Assembly (NCBI RefSeq): GCF_001045675.1
Contig: NZ_LEKT01000002.1
Coordinates: forward strand, 1 to 64,000
Source of the DNA: Megasphaera cerevisiae DSM 20462
GTDB lineage: Bacteria; Bacillota; Negativicutes; Veillonellales; Megasphaeraceae
DNA length: 64,000 nucleotides
Direction of reading: 5' to 3'
Shown: positions 26,474 through 34,968 of the stretch, one piece after another
How positions within the stretch are numbered: the first letter of the stretch is position 1
Layout of the letters: every line of letters begins with the position of its first letter
Program-made: the position numbers and the translations under genes
The notes under the pieces: model-generated
Told to the model about the DNA's origin: nothing
Seen by the model: only the letters and a program-made list of their open reading frames with translations
The model's database searches: none

Positions 26474-27757
26474 TCACCAACTTTTCATTCTTTTTCTCAT
26501 ACTGCTGTTGGGAATATTCATTTTCAGTCTAAATTTCGTAACCGTCCGTCTGGCAATATGAATTCCTCTCTGCCGGAGATGCTCTGTAATCTGCTGATCC
26601 GACCAAGGGTGCTGTATATCCTCATGCTGTATGAAAGCTGTCATTTGTTTCATAATTGCCTTATCAGAAATACTGCCGTCACTTCCCGCATCACGGCGAT
26701 AGCCATGCGCCAAAAAAGTCTGTACCGCGTAAATATGCCGGCCAAACATAGCATACCGATCCCGGCATACCCGGCTTACCGTCGCCGTACTGAGTCCTGT
26801 ACCATCAGCAATCGCCTGCTGCGTCAGAGGCCGTAATTCCCTGCCGTCCCGAAAATAATCCTGCTGCCACAAAATAATATACTTCATAACGGTGAATATA
26901 GATTGCCAGCGAAATGCCAAAGCCGTCCGTAAATCTAAAAACTGCCGCTTGGACCGGCGAATAAAGCGACGTGTACCTATATCCCCTTCTTTGTTATAGT
27001 TCGCATACAAATCTTCGCGAAAAAAGACCTCCGGCAGTTCCTCCAGCGACCGAACCATCAACTGTCCCATATCATCTCGGTAAATTTCAACATCGGCTCG
27101 GACGTAGGCGCAATCTGCCGCTGCCTGCGGTGCCGGCTGCAAGGAAAGCTTTTTCAAAAAACGGCAGATATGCTGCAGTTCTGCCGCAGTAAGATTCATC
27201 TCCGTTTGTACCCGCTGCCATCTGCCATGAAGAAAATCCTCATAATGCTCCTGCAGCAGTATGGCAGCGCCTGCCGGTGCATCGGATCTGCGCCGTGTCT
27301 GAATAAGGAGTGCCTCCTGTATTGTACGAGCGCCGATCCCGGGCGGGTCAAAAGTTTGAACAAGACGCAGGCCTTGCTCCATATCCTCCGATCCCAGGCC
27401 ATATTCACTCCCCGCTTCGGACAGTTCTCCTTTAAAAAATCCTTTTTCATCCAAAGACTGAATCACCAAGCCCGCAGCCATCAATATCGCTTTGGGCTGC
27501 ATCTGCACGCGCAGCTGCTTCATCAAGGCTTCCTCCACCGATTCCCCATGGCTGCGGATATTATCAATCGGTTTCTCTTGTCCGCTTCCTGACGGCCGAA
27601 CATCGGGATATCGTATATCCAAAAGGGGGTTTTCCGTCACCTGCTCGTGGAGAAAATCCTGCAGATCCTGCCCGCGCAAGCTCATCATCTGTATGGTCAG
27701 ACGCTGCATCTGCGATAATTTAAGTTTTTGTTCTAATTTTAACGCTACTTTTACCAT
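26474..27757 (-). CDS. rpoN: RNA polymerase sigma-54 factor
   Basis: Sigma-54 binds -24/-12 promoters and needs an AAA+ activator to open them. The 427-residue protein has the glutamine/leucine-rich region I (KLEQKLKLSQMQRLTIQMMSL), the core-binding and helix-turn-helix regions, and a C-terminal RpoN box that reads ARRTVTKFR where the usual form is ARRTVAKYR. I start it at ATG 27757 (MVKVALK) with GCGAGG upstream; the longer frame has no such site. Two sigma-54 activators and two probable sigma-54 promoters are in the same window. Confidence 0.95.
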   Translation of the reverse strand: MVKVALKLEQKLKLSQMQRLTIQMMSLRGQDLQDFLHEQVTENPLLDIRYPDVRPSGSGQEKPIDNIRSHGESVEEALMKQLRVQMQPKAILMAAGLVIQSLDEKGFFKGELSEAGSEYGLGSEDMEQGLRLVQTFDPPGIGARTIQEALLIQTRRRSDAPAGAAILLQEHYEDFLHGRWQRVQTEMNLTAAELQHICRFLKKLSLQPAPQAAADCAYVRADVEIYRDDMGQLMVRSLEELPEVFFREDLYANYNKEGDIGTRRFIRRSKRQFLDLRTALAFRWQSIFTVMKYIILWQQDYFRDGRELRPLTQQAIADGTGLSTATVSRVCRDRYAMFGRHIYAVQTFLAHGYRRDAGSDGSISDKAIMKQMTAFIQHEDIQHPWSDQQITEHLRQRGIHIARRTVTKFRLKMNIPNSSMRKRMKSW

Positions 27758-27784
27758 AAAAAAACCTCGCCGTAAAAACGTATT

Positions 27785-27843
27785 CAATATGTAAAGTCTA
27801 TCATGATCCTTCACATATTGAAATATTTTTTTGACAATGTGAA
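27785..27843. promoter_or_regulatory. Three related half-sites upstream of rpoN
   Basis: CAATATGTAAA (27785-27795), TTCACATATTG (27810-27820) and CAATGTGAA (27835-27843) alternate in orientation just before the rpoN leader. They look like operator half-sites for an unknown regulator; no clear sigma-70 promoter was seen among them. Confidence 0.35.
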
Positions 27844-27904
27844 TATTTGGCATGGCTCAAGGTTCTTCTATATTATTTTTCAATACATGCACGTTCTGCC
27901 GTTA

Positions 27905-27942
27905 TAAAAAAACGCCCATACGGCCTTCCGGCGTATAGGCGT
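27905..27942 (-). terminator. Terminator of the B3/B4-domain gene
   Basis: On the minus strand a G-C-rich stem (ACGCCTATACG with CGTATGGGCGT) is followed by TTTTTTT, a few bases past the stop codon. Confidence 0.8.
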
Positions 27943-27949
27943 GTACGTG

Positions 27950-28638
27950 CTACATGTCCAGATTGCATATGGGATGATCCCTGTCCACAAAACCGGTTAT
28001 CACCTGGCAGTGAAACATACCCTGCAGGTGCTCTGCCAATTCCGCCCGGATCGGGTCTACCTGCTCCTGATTTACATCCGTAAATCCATCAATAGGGAAA
28101 AACACATGCGACGTATCTGCCGTTATTTTTCCATATTCACTCTGCCGCCAGGTCCAGCGGCGCGTGCGTACTTCATGACCGGCAACATATACAATTTCTC
28201 CCGGGTCCAGCGTCTCCGTTCCCTCGCCGCCAAACGGCACAAAGATATCTCCGGGAAGAGCATACCGCATATCAATATCTTCTGAAGAACAACCCAGATC
28301 CTGCGTTCCCATAGGAATAACATAGTTTAGAGAAAGGGCGTTATTCAAATCAACCAACGGATTGATTCGCGGCATATCCTTTCCCCTGCTGATACGGGAA
28401 AACATGGTCTCTGCCGAGCAGGGAATTCGATTGGGATTCAGATCCTGGGCCCGAAAAGCTTCACGATACGGCACGATTTCCGGCACCAGCCTTACATTTA
28501 CCTGCGAAAAACATGCCTGTCCCAAAGCGCAGCCGGCTGCAAATAATCACGTCCATTGTCTGTCCCTTGGGCTGCCACTACGCCGATATACAACGTCGGA
28601 AGCGCATCAAAGACATGCTGTTCAACCTTATATTTCAT
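27950..28638 (-). pseudogene. B3/B4 tRNA-binding-domain protein, interrupted by one frameshift
   Basis: Resembles stand-alone proteins carrying the B3/B4 domain of phenylalanyl-tRNA synthetase beta, which are thought to bind or edit aminoacyl-tRNA or amino acids. The N-terminal part (MKYKVEQHVFDALPTLYIGVVAAQG) starts at 28638 after AAAGGAGC. At about 28524 the frame shifts: one added base in the TTTGGG stretch would join QPAAL to GQACFSQVNVRLVPEIVPYREAF and give a protein of about 230 residues with the domain's NPLVDLNNALSL motif. As sequenced, the first part stops at 28498. It may be a sequence error or a recent mutation. Confidence 0.75.
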
Positions 28639-28706
28639 ACTGCGGGCTCCTTTAAAAACAAATTCCCCCATATACCCCGACCGGCCTGCCGAAACCAAAA
28701 ACGCCG

Positions 28707-29870
28707 CTATGCGTCGAGATTGAGAATTGCCGCGGCTAATACCTGTGCCCGTTCAAATAATGAATCTACGACAGCATATTCCTGCGGACTGTGATTTCTG
28801 CCACCCGTGACACCCATCGCACAAACGGTGGGGACCCCAGCCAATACCGTATAGGCCGAATCTGAACCGCCGCCAACCATCTGCGCATAGGGTTCTGCCA
28901 ATCCCAGTTCCGTATAGGTTCGTTTAACGACAGCAAACAGCTGCTCCGCAGCCTCCGTCCGTTTCATCGGCAAAAAGCCGGCCAGCTCCGTCAGCTCTGA
29001 CTTCGTATCTGTCACATATTGCGCTGCAGTGACTGCCTGGAGGCGTCCTCTGATGATTTCCCGGTCAGACGGTTCAAGATAGCGGACATCAATCTGCACA
29101 GATGCATGCCCCGGTACGGCATTGACCACCGTACCACCGCAAATCGTACCAACATTGTACGTCGTACCTCGTTTCCAATCCGTCAAATTCTGAATATCGA
29201 TCACCTTATGGGCAATTTCCAGAATAGCGCTGCGCCCTTTTTCCGGTTCATTACCCGCATGCACGGCAACGCCCTCCACATCCAATTGAAAAACCAAGGA
29301 TCCCTTGCGCTGCACGACGAGAGCATTATCAAGAAATCCCGTTTCACAATTAAAAGCTGCCCGGGCCCCGCGAGTCTCTTTAACAATTCGGTCTGCTGCC
29401 CGGGAATTACGATGCCCCACCTCTTCATCACCAGCCAGAATCAGTTTGACCGGCCGTTTTCTATAACTGGCCGCCTGCAATGCCTTCATGGCAAATATGG
29501 CGACAACGATACCGCCTTTCATATCGAGAACCCCGGGACCGTAGGCCTTATCACCGCGGATCGTAAATGGCCGGGCTGCCAGCGTCCCGCTGGGAAAGAC
29601 CGTATCCATATGTCCCAGCAGTATGACCGGAGCCTCTGCAGCTTGGTCATTCAACACCGCCATCACCATATTGCCGGCCTGTTTCATAGTAATAACTGCG
29701 GCCCGGGCACCAGCGGCTTCCATCTCTGCCTGAACGGCGGCAGCCACCGCGTCGACACCGGCCTTGTCTGCAGAGCCGCTTTCAATACTGACCAGCCGTT
29801 CCCATAATGCCAGCATTTCTTCGTGATGCCCGTTTATGTACGAAGCAATGACCCTCTTCATCGTATCCAT
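28707..29870 (-). CDS. M20 family metallopeptidase (carboxypeptidase G2-like)
   Basis: A 387-residue zinc peptidase. Metal-site motifs are LLGHMDTVFPSGT (~85), GVLDMKGGIV (~114), DEEVGHRNSR (~147) with the catalytic Glu, and a C-terminal GRNHSPQEY. The pattern is nearest to glutamate carboxypeptidase/CPG2-like members of the ArgE/DapE/CPG2 family, which cleave a C-terminal glutamate or acyl group. It lies 68 bp before the B3/B4 gene on the same strand. Confidence 0.88.
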   Translation of the reverse strand: MDTMKRVIASYINGHHEEMLALWERLVSIESGSADKAGVDAVAAAVQAEMEAAGARAAVITMKQAGNMVMAVLNDQAAEAPVILLGHMDTVFPSGTLAARPFTIRGDKAYGPGVLDMKGGIVVAIFAMKALQAASYRKRPVKLILAGDEEVGHRNSRAADRIVKETRGARAAFNCETGFLDNALVVQRKGSLVFQLDVEGVAVHAGNEPEKGRSAILEIAHKVIDIQNLTDWKRGTTYNVGTICGGTVVNAVPGHASVQIDVRYLEPSDREIIRGRLQAVTAAQYVTDTKSELTELAGFLPMKRTEAAEQLFAVVKRTYTELGLAEPYAQMVGGGSDSAYTVLAGVPTVCAMGVTGGRNHSPQEYAVVDSLFERAQVLAAAILNLDA

Positions 29871-29944
29871 ACGTATTCCCCCTTTTTTATATGGTCTTAT
29901 TGTACCATTCTGACATCAAAGAACCAATCCCCTTTATTCTAAAA

Positions 29945-29986
29945 GCCGCCGTCCGGTACAGGTGGGTTCTGTATCCGGACGGCGGC
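29945..29986 (-). terminator. Terminator of the alcohol dehydrogenase gene
   Basis: A 12-bp G-C-rich stem (GCCGCCGTCCGG with its complement at 29975-29986), extended toward the loop, followed on the minus strand by TTTTAG. Confidence 0.8.
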
Positions 29987-30022
29987 CTATTTTAAACGGC
30001 AGCAAGCTGCTGCCTTGCCTTA

Positions 30023-31174
30023 TCAAAGAATGGACTTGTAGATTGCAACAATTTGCTCTTTGCCGGCATCACGGGGATTGCCCGGTGTGCAGGCATCAGC
30101 CATAGCTGAATCAGCCAGGAAATCAATATCCTTTTCCTGAACACCCAATTCACTTAACCGGCGGGGAATCTTGACATCATCAGCTAACGTCTGAACCGCA
30201 TCGATGCATGCCTTGCGGTATTCTTCCTGATTCATGGCATCTACTCCCTGTACACCCATGGCACGGGCAATTTCACGATATCGCGCACCCGTCGCTTCCG
30301 CATTGAAAGTCAGCACGGGAGCAAGCAGGATCGCGCAGGCCACGCCATGGGGAATATCATAAAAAGCGCTGAGCGGATGAGCCATGGAGTGATCAATACC
30401 AAGTCCGACATTAGAAAAACCCATGCCGGCAATATACTGACCAAGCGCCATTTCTTCACGGGCCTTCATATCTCCGTCAACAGATTTACGCAGCCATTTG
30501 CTGATAATTTCAATCGCCTTCAAATGCATCATATCTGTCAATTCCCAGGCATTTCGGGTAATATAGCCTTCAATAGCATGTACGAGAGCATCCATACCGG
30601 TAGCGGCGCAGAGACTCCGCGGCATTAACGCAACCATATCAGGATCGATAACCGCGACAACGGGAATATCATGCGGATCACAGCAGACAAATTTACGATG
30701 CTTTTCCGGATCCGTGATGACATAGTTGATCGTAACCTCTGCCGCCGTACCGCTAGTCGTAGAAACGGCAATAATCGGTGTACATTTATTTTTCGTCGGC
30801 GATGCCCCTTCCAGACTGCGTACATCGGCAAACTCTGGATTTGTCAGGATAATACCAATCGCTTTACACGTATCCATGGCGCCGCCGCCGCCGACTGCAA
30901 CGAGAATATCCGCCTCATGTTCTTTACAAAAGAATACCCCATCCTGTACATTTTTGATTGTCGGATTCGGCTTAATTCGATCATATACTACATAGGGAAT
31001 CCCAGCCTGATCTAAAAGCTCCGTAATTTTCGTCGCAACTTTAAATTTCATCAAGTCCTGATCCGTAACAACGACAACATGCTTGCAATTTCGTCCTCTG
31101 ATTTCCGTAACGATTTCATTGATCGCTCCTTTACCAAAATAAGACGTTTCATTTAACGTGATTTTATTTGCCAT
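30023..31174 (-). CDS. Iron-containing alcohol dehydrogenase
   Basis: A 383-residue group III alcohol dehydrogenase that reduces an aldehyde with NAD(P)H. The coenzyme loop VAVGGGGAMDTCKAIG (~95-110) and the iron ligands are visible: Asp and His in TGMDALVHAIEGY (~196-208) and two His in HSMAHPLSAFYDIPHG (~262-277). Similar proteins include 1,3-propanediol and butanol dehydrogenases. A sigma-54-type promoter lies 48-61 bp upstream, and the AcoR-like activator gene is directly upstream on the same strand, so its expression is probably induced by the activator's ligand. Confidence 0.92.
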   Translation of the reverse strand: MANKITLNETSYFGKGAINEIVTEIRGRNCKHVVVVTDQDLMKFKVATKITELLDQAGIPYVVYDRIKPNPTIKNVQDGVFFCKEHEADILVAVGGGGAMDTCKAIGIILTNPEFADVRSLEGASPTKNKCTPIIAVSTTSGTAAEVTINYVITDPEKHRKFVCCDPHDIPVVAVIDPDMVALMPRSLCAATGMDALVHAIEGYITRNAWELTDMMHLKAIEIISKWLRKSVDGDMKAREEMALGQYIAGMGFSNVGLGIDHSMAHPLSAFYDIPHGVACAILLAPVLTFNAEATGARYREIARAMGVQGVDAMNQEEYRKACIDAVQTLADDVKIPRRLSELGVQEKDIDFLADSAMADACTPGNPRDAGKEQIVAIYKSIL

Positions 31175-31221
31175 AATGTACTGTCTCCTCCTTAATTATA
31201 TATCATTATGACAATATATAT

Positions 31222-31235
31222 GAAAAATTCATGCC
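31222..31235 (-). promoter_or_regulatory. Probable sigma-54 promoter of the alcohol dehydrogenase
   Basis: On the minus strand TTGGCATG-N5-TTTCAT gives GG (31234-31235), 10 bp, then TC (31222-31223). This matches the -24/-12 form GG-N10-GC except for one base at -12. It stands alone in the gap between an AcoR-like activator and the dehydrogenase. Confidence 0.6.
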
Positions 31236-31272
31236 AATTATTGAAAAAATAGTAAAAAGATTTTTGAAAATC

Positions 31273-31326
31273 AATAAATAAAGAGAGAATGGGCTTCATA
31301 ATACCATTTCTCTCTTTATTTATTTT
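31273..31326 (-). terminator. Terminator between the AcoR-like gene and the alcohol dehydrogenase
   Basis: A stem of about 20 bp (AATAAATAAAGAGAGAATGG at 31273-31292 with 31304-31324). It separates the activator transcript from the dehydrogenase, implying a separate promoter for the latter. Confidence 0.7.
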
Positions 31327-31366
31327 CTCTGTTTTTCTATTTATCTTATCATATGATGCTTATTTG

Positions 31367-31402
31367 TGTCATTTATCTCAAAATAAAATCTCATTTATCT
31401 CA
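31367..31402. promoter_or_regulatory. Tandem upstream activator sites
   Basis: TGTCATTTATCTCA (31367-31380) and TCTCATTTATCTCA (31389-31402) are near-identical 14-bp direct repeats exactly 22 bp apart, about two helical turns. They lie some 130-180 bp upstream of the sigma-54 promoter, the usual distance for enhancer binding. Confidence 0.55.
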
Positions 31403-31424
31403 CATTGTAATATTTTTGAGACAT

Positions 31425-33389
31425 TCATAACTTTAAACTGCGCCTTATTTTTTTAGGCTCTATCCCGTAGGTCCGGCAGAGACGGTAAAAGGTTGCCCGG
31501 CTTACGCCTATACTGGCAGCGGCCGCATTGACGCTGCCGCCTGTTTTTTCCAAAGCCAGGAGACATTGCTCGCCTTCGGAAGAAGAGGCATTCGTCCCCG
31601 TTCGAACATACGAAGGCGCCGCCTCATGTGTCCGGGTCGCCGCATCCTCCAGCATATCACGAAAAACCTGCTTTGAAATAACCGGGCCGCCGCTCATATA
31701 AAATGCCCGTTCTATACAGTTCTGCAGCTCCCTTACATTTCCCGGCCAATCATAGCATGTCAGGCGACTCAAACTATCCGGAGACAGCGTCTTGCGCTGT
31801 GCCGGATAACGCTCATTAAAACGTTCCAAAAAGAGGCGGGCACAATACTGAATATCTGCCGGCCGCTCCCGCAGCGGCGGAATATCCAGCTTCAGCACGT
31901 TCAGTCTATAATACAAATCTCCCCGGAAAGAACCGAGGCGGACCTGCCGCTTCAGATTACGGTTTGTCGCCGCAATCACCCGTACATCCAGCTTTTTTTC
32001 CTCCTTGCCGCCAATGCGCCGGATCCGCAGCGTTTCCACAGCCCGCAGCAATTTCGCCTGAAACTCCATGGGCATTTCACCGATCTCATCCAAAAACAGC
32101 GTACCGTAATTAGCCAATTCAAATTTTCCGGGATTTCCTTCCTTCAAAGCACCGGTAAACGCGCCCTTTTCATAACCAAATAATTCGCTCTCGATCAGGT
32201 CGCGGGGCAAGGATGCGCAGTTGACAGCGACAAAAGGCCCGCCGGCACGATGACTCCCCGTATGGATAGCCTGCGCAAACAGCTCCTTTCCCGTACCGCT
32301 TTCACCCTCTATAAGCACGCTGCCGTCATAGCGGGCATATTGACGAGCCTGTCCGACAACCTGCCTCATCACCGGATCCGCCGCAAAAATACTGTCAAAT
32401 GTATAAATAGCCTGATTCCCCGATACCCGGTTGACAGACCGGATAAAATGCTCCTGCTTCCGCAGAATGATGGTAATCGTCCTGCCGGTCGCATCGGCGG
32501 TACAGGAAATGGTTGCGCTGAAGCGCCGTACCCGCCCATTCAGGACAAACCGCATGTCGTCGACATACGTCGGCGCGTTATCCTCTTTCTCTATCAATAC
32601 CGCCGCCCAATCCACATTGGGCATAACCTGGCGAAAATCGACCTGCGCCATATGCGGCAGGGAAATAGCCAGCTCTTTTTTGGCCGTGTAGTTGCTCCAG
32701 CGCAGATGAAAGGTTTCATCCAAAAGCAAAATCGCTTCATGCAAACCATTGGCAGCAGAGCGCATGATCAAAGTCTGATGATAGCTGGCCAGCATGCTTT
32801 CGATACTAAACGCACAGGCCACTACCAACGCCAGCGTATGCGGATGGGCCGCCTCCACGCTGCCGGACAGGTCCAAGCATCCAATAACGCTGCCGTTGAC
32901 ACCATGAATAGGCGCCGCCGAACAGGTCCATGTATGCTGGGAAAGACAATAATGCTCGGCCCCGTTCATTTGGATAGGCATGTTATATTCCAGCGCAATT
33001 CCCGGTGCATTGCTGCCGACACCGGTATTGCTCCATACGGAGCCGCGGCGAAGCAATATATTCTCCGACCGCTGAATGATCGCATCATCGCCGATTGTAC
33101 GAAGAACATAACCGTTTCGATCAGCCAGCGCCAGCAGAAAGTGGGACTCCTTAATGATTTTATATACACTCTGCATGACCGGGCCGGCTACATGCATGAG
33201 GACCTTATTTTTCCGCAGCACGTCCTGAAATATATCATCACCAACCTGCGTACCGCCGCTGCTGTATGGATCAACGCCGAACTCCCGGCATTTTTTCCAT
33301 GACCGGGCCACGACAGGCTGCATGCGATCATCCAAGATGCCTTCCGTCATAAAACGCTCCCATATCCTTCTTGCCTCTTCCGTATTCAT
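31425..33389 (-). CDS. AcoR-like sigma-54-dependent activator
   Basis: A 654-residue enhancer-binding protein. The N-terminal half has the GAF-type sensor of AcoR proteins (NTGVGSNAPGIALEYNMPIQMNGAEHYC, then WTCSAAPIHG, ~120-170), followed by a PAS-like linker. The AAA+ domain has Walker A GESGTGKELF (~358), the sigma-54 contact loop GAFTGA and the arginine motifs. It ends with a Fis-type helix-turn-helix (SVNAAAASIGVSRATFYRLCRTYG). AcoR relatives sense acetoin or related compounds. The target is most likely the downstream alcohol dehydrogenase. Confidence 0.93.
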   Translation of the reverse strand: MNTEEARRIWERFMTEGILDDRMQPVVARSWKKCREFGVDPYSSGGTQVGDDIFQDVLRKNKVLMHVAGPVMQSVYKIIKESHFLLALADRNGYVLRTIGDDAIIQRSENILLRRGSVWSNTGVGSNAPGIALEYNMPIQMNGAEHYCLSQHTWTCSAAPIHGVNGSVIGCLDLSGSVEAAHPHTLALVVACAFSIESMLASYHQTLIMRSAANGLHEAILLLDETFHLRWSNYTAKKELAISLPHMAQVDFRQVMPNVDWAAVLIEKEDNAPTYVDDMRFVLNGRVRRFSATISCTADATGRTITIILRKQEHFIRSVNRVSGNQAIYTFDSIFAADPVMRQVVGQARQYARYDGSVLIEGESGTGKELFAQAIHTGSHRAGGPFVAVNCASLPRDLIESELFGYEKGAFTGALKEGNPGKFELANYGTLFLDEIGEMPMEFQAKLLRAVETLRIRRIGGKEEKKLDVRVIAATNRNLKRQVRLGSFRGDLYYRLNVLKLDIPPLRERPADIQYCARLFLERFNERYPAQRKTLSPDSLSRLTCYDWPGNVRELQNCIERAFYMSGGPVISKQVFRDMLEDAATRTHEAAPSYVRTGTNASSSEGEQCLLALEKTGGSVNAAAASIGVSRATFYRLCRTYGIEPKKIRRSLKL

Positions 33390-33423
33390 GGCCTTCCCTC
33401 CGCATCATATCCCAGTTTCCACA

Positions 33424-33472
33424 CAAAAAAAGAACGGTCAGTATATGCTTTATAGCCATTCTAACCGTTCTG
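33424..33472 (-). terminator. Terminator of the ior operon
   Basis: On the minus strand AGAACGGT (33464-33471) pairs with ACCGTTCT (33431-33438), followed by TTTTTTTG. It lies about 130 bp past the end of the last operon gene; the stretch between shows nothing else. Confidence 0.7.
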
Positions 33473-33602
33473 CAGAAAATATTCAACTGCCATCCGCTGC
33501 GCCAGCGGCATGGGGAAGACGGACCATGCGTCAAACAAGCGCCGACACTGCATCCCAAATCAGCGGATTTTTTGTGGCCCGGCAAAAGTACCGCCCAATG
33601 CT

Positions 33603-34943
33603 TTATACCCGTTTCTGGGACCGGCGCCAGATCCGCTGTGTTTCTGCGGCCTGGATAAGCGATTCCCGGAAATCAGGATGAGCGATATGGATGATCGCCT
33701 CTGCCCGCTGCCACGAAGAAAGGCCGGACAGATTCGCCACGCCATACTCTGTGACCATGTATGGGGCCTGTGTTCTCGGCGTCGTAATAATATCACCCTG
33801 CGTAAACCGGGGCAGAATATTGGAATGAAGCCGTCCCTCCCGATCCCGATACGCTGACGGCATAGCCAGAAAGGCCCGGCCATGCTCCGCCATATAGGTT
33901 CCGGTCACAAAATCCAGCTGTCCGCCCGTACCGCTAATCTGCCGTATTCCTGCCGACTCTGAGCAGACCTGTCCATACAAATCCATGGCAATGCAGCTGT
34001 TGATGGAAATAAAATCATCGAGCTGACGTATCGTTTCAGGATGATTGACATATTTCATCGGCGCCGATAAAATATCCTGATTATGATCCAAAAATTCATA
34101 CAGCGCCTTGGAACCCATGCAAATAGAAAAGACGCCCTTGCCGCGCTGCAGCTTTTTTTTTCGATTGGTAATCTTGCCTGACTCATACAGATTCAGGTAT
34201 CCGTCGCTCATGAGTTCTGTGTGCATGCCCAGATCCTTCAAATCCGATGCGGCGATCAATACGCCCAGCGCGTTTGGCATGCCGCCGATGCCCAGCTGCA
34301 GGGTCATGCCATCGTGCAGATACGGAAATATCTGCGCTGCAATCTGACGGTCGATACTGCTGGCACCCCGGCTGGGCGCCGTATTGATTTTTTCATCGCT
34401 TTCCACCACACAGTCCACCTCAGAAATATGGATATGGTCATTGGCCATGCCGTAAATAACCGGCATGCCCGGATTTACCTCCAAAATAATATGGTCTGCC
34501 GTATCCAGCATCTCCTGCTGGCAGCTATTGGTCAGTCCGAAGGAAAAACAGCCGTGCTTATCCATGGGTGCCACGGTAACCATGGCCACATTGACCTTTA
34601 CCGCGCCCTTAGCATAGTAAGAACCGCAGTCGCGAAACAGCATCGGCGAATGAAAGGCCCGTCCCTGATCCAGATATTGCCGGTCGATCCCCGAGCAATG
34701 CCATAAATTATAGGTAAACGTCTTATTCTCCTGATCCTGTTCCAGCACCTGCACGGGGCGGCATGAAATAGCATTATATACGTTAATGTCCTGCAGCTCA
34801 TCCCGGCGCTTGGCCAGCGCCGCATCCAGCGCTGCCGGATACGAGCAGCACTGGCTATAATCGACCCAATCGCCGGATTTGACGATCTGTACAGCGTCTT
34901 CTGCCGTACGCAGTTTTTCTTTATATTCCTGATACACGTTCAT
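33603..34943 (-). CDS. Acetyl-CoA hydrolase/transferase family protein 3, in the ior operon
   Basis: A 446-residue CoA-transferase of the same family as the genes at 3263 and 25012, with QLGIGGMPNALG (~216-227), the probable catalytic Glu243 in MHTELMSD and GTGGQLDF (~325). It is the last gene of the operon containing indolepyruvate ferredoxin oxidoreductase, an amino-acid permease and an aminotransferase, with 25 bp to the gene before. The context suggests that it transfers CoA from an aryl- or acyl-acetyl-CoA to acetate, so the thioester energy is kept. AGAGG lies 7 nt before the ATG. The substrate is inferred. Confidence 0.87.
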   Translation of the reverse strand: MNVYQEYKEKLRTAEDAVQIVKSGDWVDYSQCCSYPAALDAALAKRRDELQDINVYNAISCRPVQVLEQDQENKTFTYNLWHCSGIDRQYLDQGRAFHSPMLFRDCGSYYAKGAVKVNVAMVTVAPMDKHGCFSFGLTNSCQQEMLDTADHIILEVNPGMPVIYGMANDHIHISEVDCVVESDEKINTAPSRGASSIDRQIAAQIFPYLHDGMTLQLGIGGMPNALGVLIAASDLKDLGMHTELMSDGYLNLYESGKITNRKKKLQRGKGVFSICMGSKALYEFLDHNQDILSAPMKYVNHPETIRQLDDFISINSCIAMDLYGQVCSESAGIRQISGTGGQLDFVTGTYMAEHGRAFLAMPSAYRDREGRLHSNILPRFTQGDIITTPRTQAPYMVTEYGVANLSGLSSWQRAEAIIHIAHPDFRESLIQAAETQRIWRRSQKRV

Positions 34944-34968
34944 TATGCATCCTCTTTCTGAATTTTTT

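Noticed and set aside
32250-33302. 350-residue open frame antisense to the AcoR-like gene
   Set aside because: Shadow frame; no family and no ribosome-binding site.
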